From: Gemmatimonadota bacterium
GTDB taxonomy: Bacteria > Gemmatimonadota > Gemmatimonadetes > Gemmatimonadales > GWC2-71-9
Assembly (NCBI GenBank): GCA_003220985.1
Contig: QHTY01000193.1
Location: 1-5,369, forward strand
Direction: 5' to 3'
DNA: 5,369 nt
Below the pieces are notes generated by a model, which worked only from the letters and a program-made list of their open reading frames with translations, ran no database searches and was not told the origin of the DNA. Made by a program: the position numbers and the translations under genes. Shown here in pieces: positions 4,888 to 5,369 of this stretch; positions within the stretch are counted from its first letter, which is position 1, and each line of letters begins with the position of its first letter.

Positions 4888-5112
4888 CTGGACTTTGCCC
4901 CCCTCATCCCCGTCGTCGCGATCCTCGCTTGGGCAGCGATAAAAATCGCGCGTATCAATGCCACTCGCGCGCCGTCGTCGACTTCTGACGTTACCGCGCG
5001 GGTCGAGGAACTCGAGCACACAGTTCAGGGGCTCCAGCAAGAACTCGCAGAGACGCAAGAGCGTCTGGATTTTACGGAGCGGTTACTTGCCAAGGGACCG
5101 CTGAATCGATAA
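4888..5112 (+). CDS. PspB-like membrane protein with coiled coil; non-canonical start
   Basis: From CTG 4888 to TAA 5112 the frame encodes 74 residues beginning (M)DFAPLIPVVAILAWAAIKI. A single membrane helix (about 4-20) is followed by a short polar linker (about 21-34) and a heptad-like coiled coil (about 35-68: VEELEHTVQGLQQELAETQ) ending in ERLDFTERLLAKG. This order and length recall the phage-shock protein PspB, which sits in the inner membrane with PspC, and the RLDFTERLL tail recurs in small PspB-like hypothetical proteins (recall). There is no in-frame ATG, GTG or TTG in the open frame after the stop at 4867-4869. A strong Shine-Dalgarno (4870-4876) nonetheless precedes it, so initiation at CTG 4888 (preferred, as it yields MDFAPLI) or ATT 4885 is inferred. 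Loss of the start by mutation or a sequencing error are the alternatives. The next gene starts six bases after its stop. Not enough similarity to assign pspB. Confidence 0.7.
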   Translation: MDFAPLIPVVAILAWAAIKIARINATRAPSSTSDVTARVEELEHTVQGLQQELAETQERLDFTERLLAKGPLNR

Positions 5113-5118
5113 TCGTGC

Positions 5119-5369
5119 ATGCCTACCCTGTTTGATCCAACTGCTCGAACCGCGATCCTTGATCGGATCTCCCGCCTGACGCCAGATCGAAGGCCAGTTT
5201 GGGGTCGGTTCACAGCTCCCGAAATGGTGTGCCATATCAGCTGCGATCTGCGGCACGGCCTCGGCGAGCTTGAGACCGATCCACCTTCCGGTCCCTTGAC
5301 CAATTTCCCTTTGAATTGGCTCGCGATTCACGTCATCCCGTGGCCGAGAGGTAAGGGGAAAAGTCCGCC
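5119..5369 (+). CDS. DinB-like protein (DUF1569 type), 3'-truncated
   Basis: 83 complete codons from ATG 5119 are visible before the window ends. The sequence MPTLFDPTARTAILDRISRL, then WGRFTAPEMVCHISCDLR and PLNWLAIHVIPWPRGKG, matches the pattern of DinB-superfamily proteins of the DUF1569 kind: a four-helix bundle in which the His of a M-x-x-H helix (here MVCH, His39) is the first of a likely metal-binding triad. Family members are putative metal-dependent, thiol-using or DNA-damage-linked proteins of unproven function; the other two ligands would lie beyond the window. It starts six bases after the stop of the PspB-like gene, has no obvious Shine-Dalgarno, and is probably cotranscribed and coupled. 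Full length in this family is usually about 150-170 residues, so roughly half is missing. Confidence 0.8.
   Translation, partial: MPTLFDPTARTAILDRISRLTPDRRPVWGRFTAPEMVCHISCDLRHGLGELETDPPSGPLTNFPLNWLAIHVIPWPRGKGKSP

Noticed and set aside
4720..5058. Minus-strand frame of 112 residues opposite the small plus-strand genes.
   Set aside because: No motif, and it is antisense to two plus-strand genes with coherent membrane and coiled-coil patterns.

Overview
The window is high-GC, compact bacterial DNA with short or overlapping gene junctions. The gene types and an octamer microsatellite (GACCGTCC)n would fit a Gemmatimonadota- or Acidobacteriota-like genome. That placement is a guess from style and recall; the window holds no rRNA or other phylogenetic marker. 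I see no mobile element, CRISPR array, tRNA or phage gene.

Layout: (1) Bases 1-1140 (+) are the 3' part of a helical-repeat protein ending in a thioredoxin-like domain whose active site is CxxS instead of CxxC. (2) Bases 1141-1308 are a hairpin-rich gap between convergent genes, with a terminator-like stem usable from both sides. (3) On the minus strand, a small lipoprotein with a cysteine-less thioredoxin-like fold (3164-2643) is translationally coupled through a TTG/TGA overlap to an amidohydrolase (2646-1309). The amidohydrolase closely resembles 5'-deoxyadenosine deaminase and carries an in-frame octamer repeat near its N-terminus. (4) Divergently, with only 21 bp between start codons, runs a plus-strand pair: a four-helix di-heme cytochrome b561-type protein (3186-3860) and, overlapping it by 8 bp, a Tat-exported sulfite-oxidase-fold molybdopterin oxidoreductase (3853-4557). 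(5) A run of small plus-strand genes follows: a 51-residue two-helix membrane protein (4606-4761), a PspB-like membrane-plus-coiled-coil protein with no ATG/GTG/TTG start (about 4888-5112), and the 5' part of a DinB-like (DUF1569-type) protein (5119 to the window end).

How they fit together: the cytochrome b and molybdoenzyme form a membrane-anchored redox pair, in which heme b would pass electrons between the quinone pool and the periplasmic Mo cofactor. The deaminase is most simply a salvage enzyme for 5'-deoxyadenosine, the by-product of radical-SAM enzymes, or for related S-adenosyl nucleosides. The two degenerate thioredoxin folds are probably structural or binding domains rather than oxidoreductases. 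The most unusual feature is the 21-bp divergent control region: one AT-rich box can act as a -10 element in both directions and lies at the leaderless distance from both start codons. No clearly new multi-gene system is visible; most of the content is recognisable, with several unusual details.
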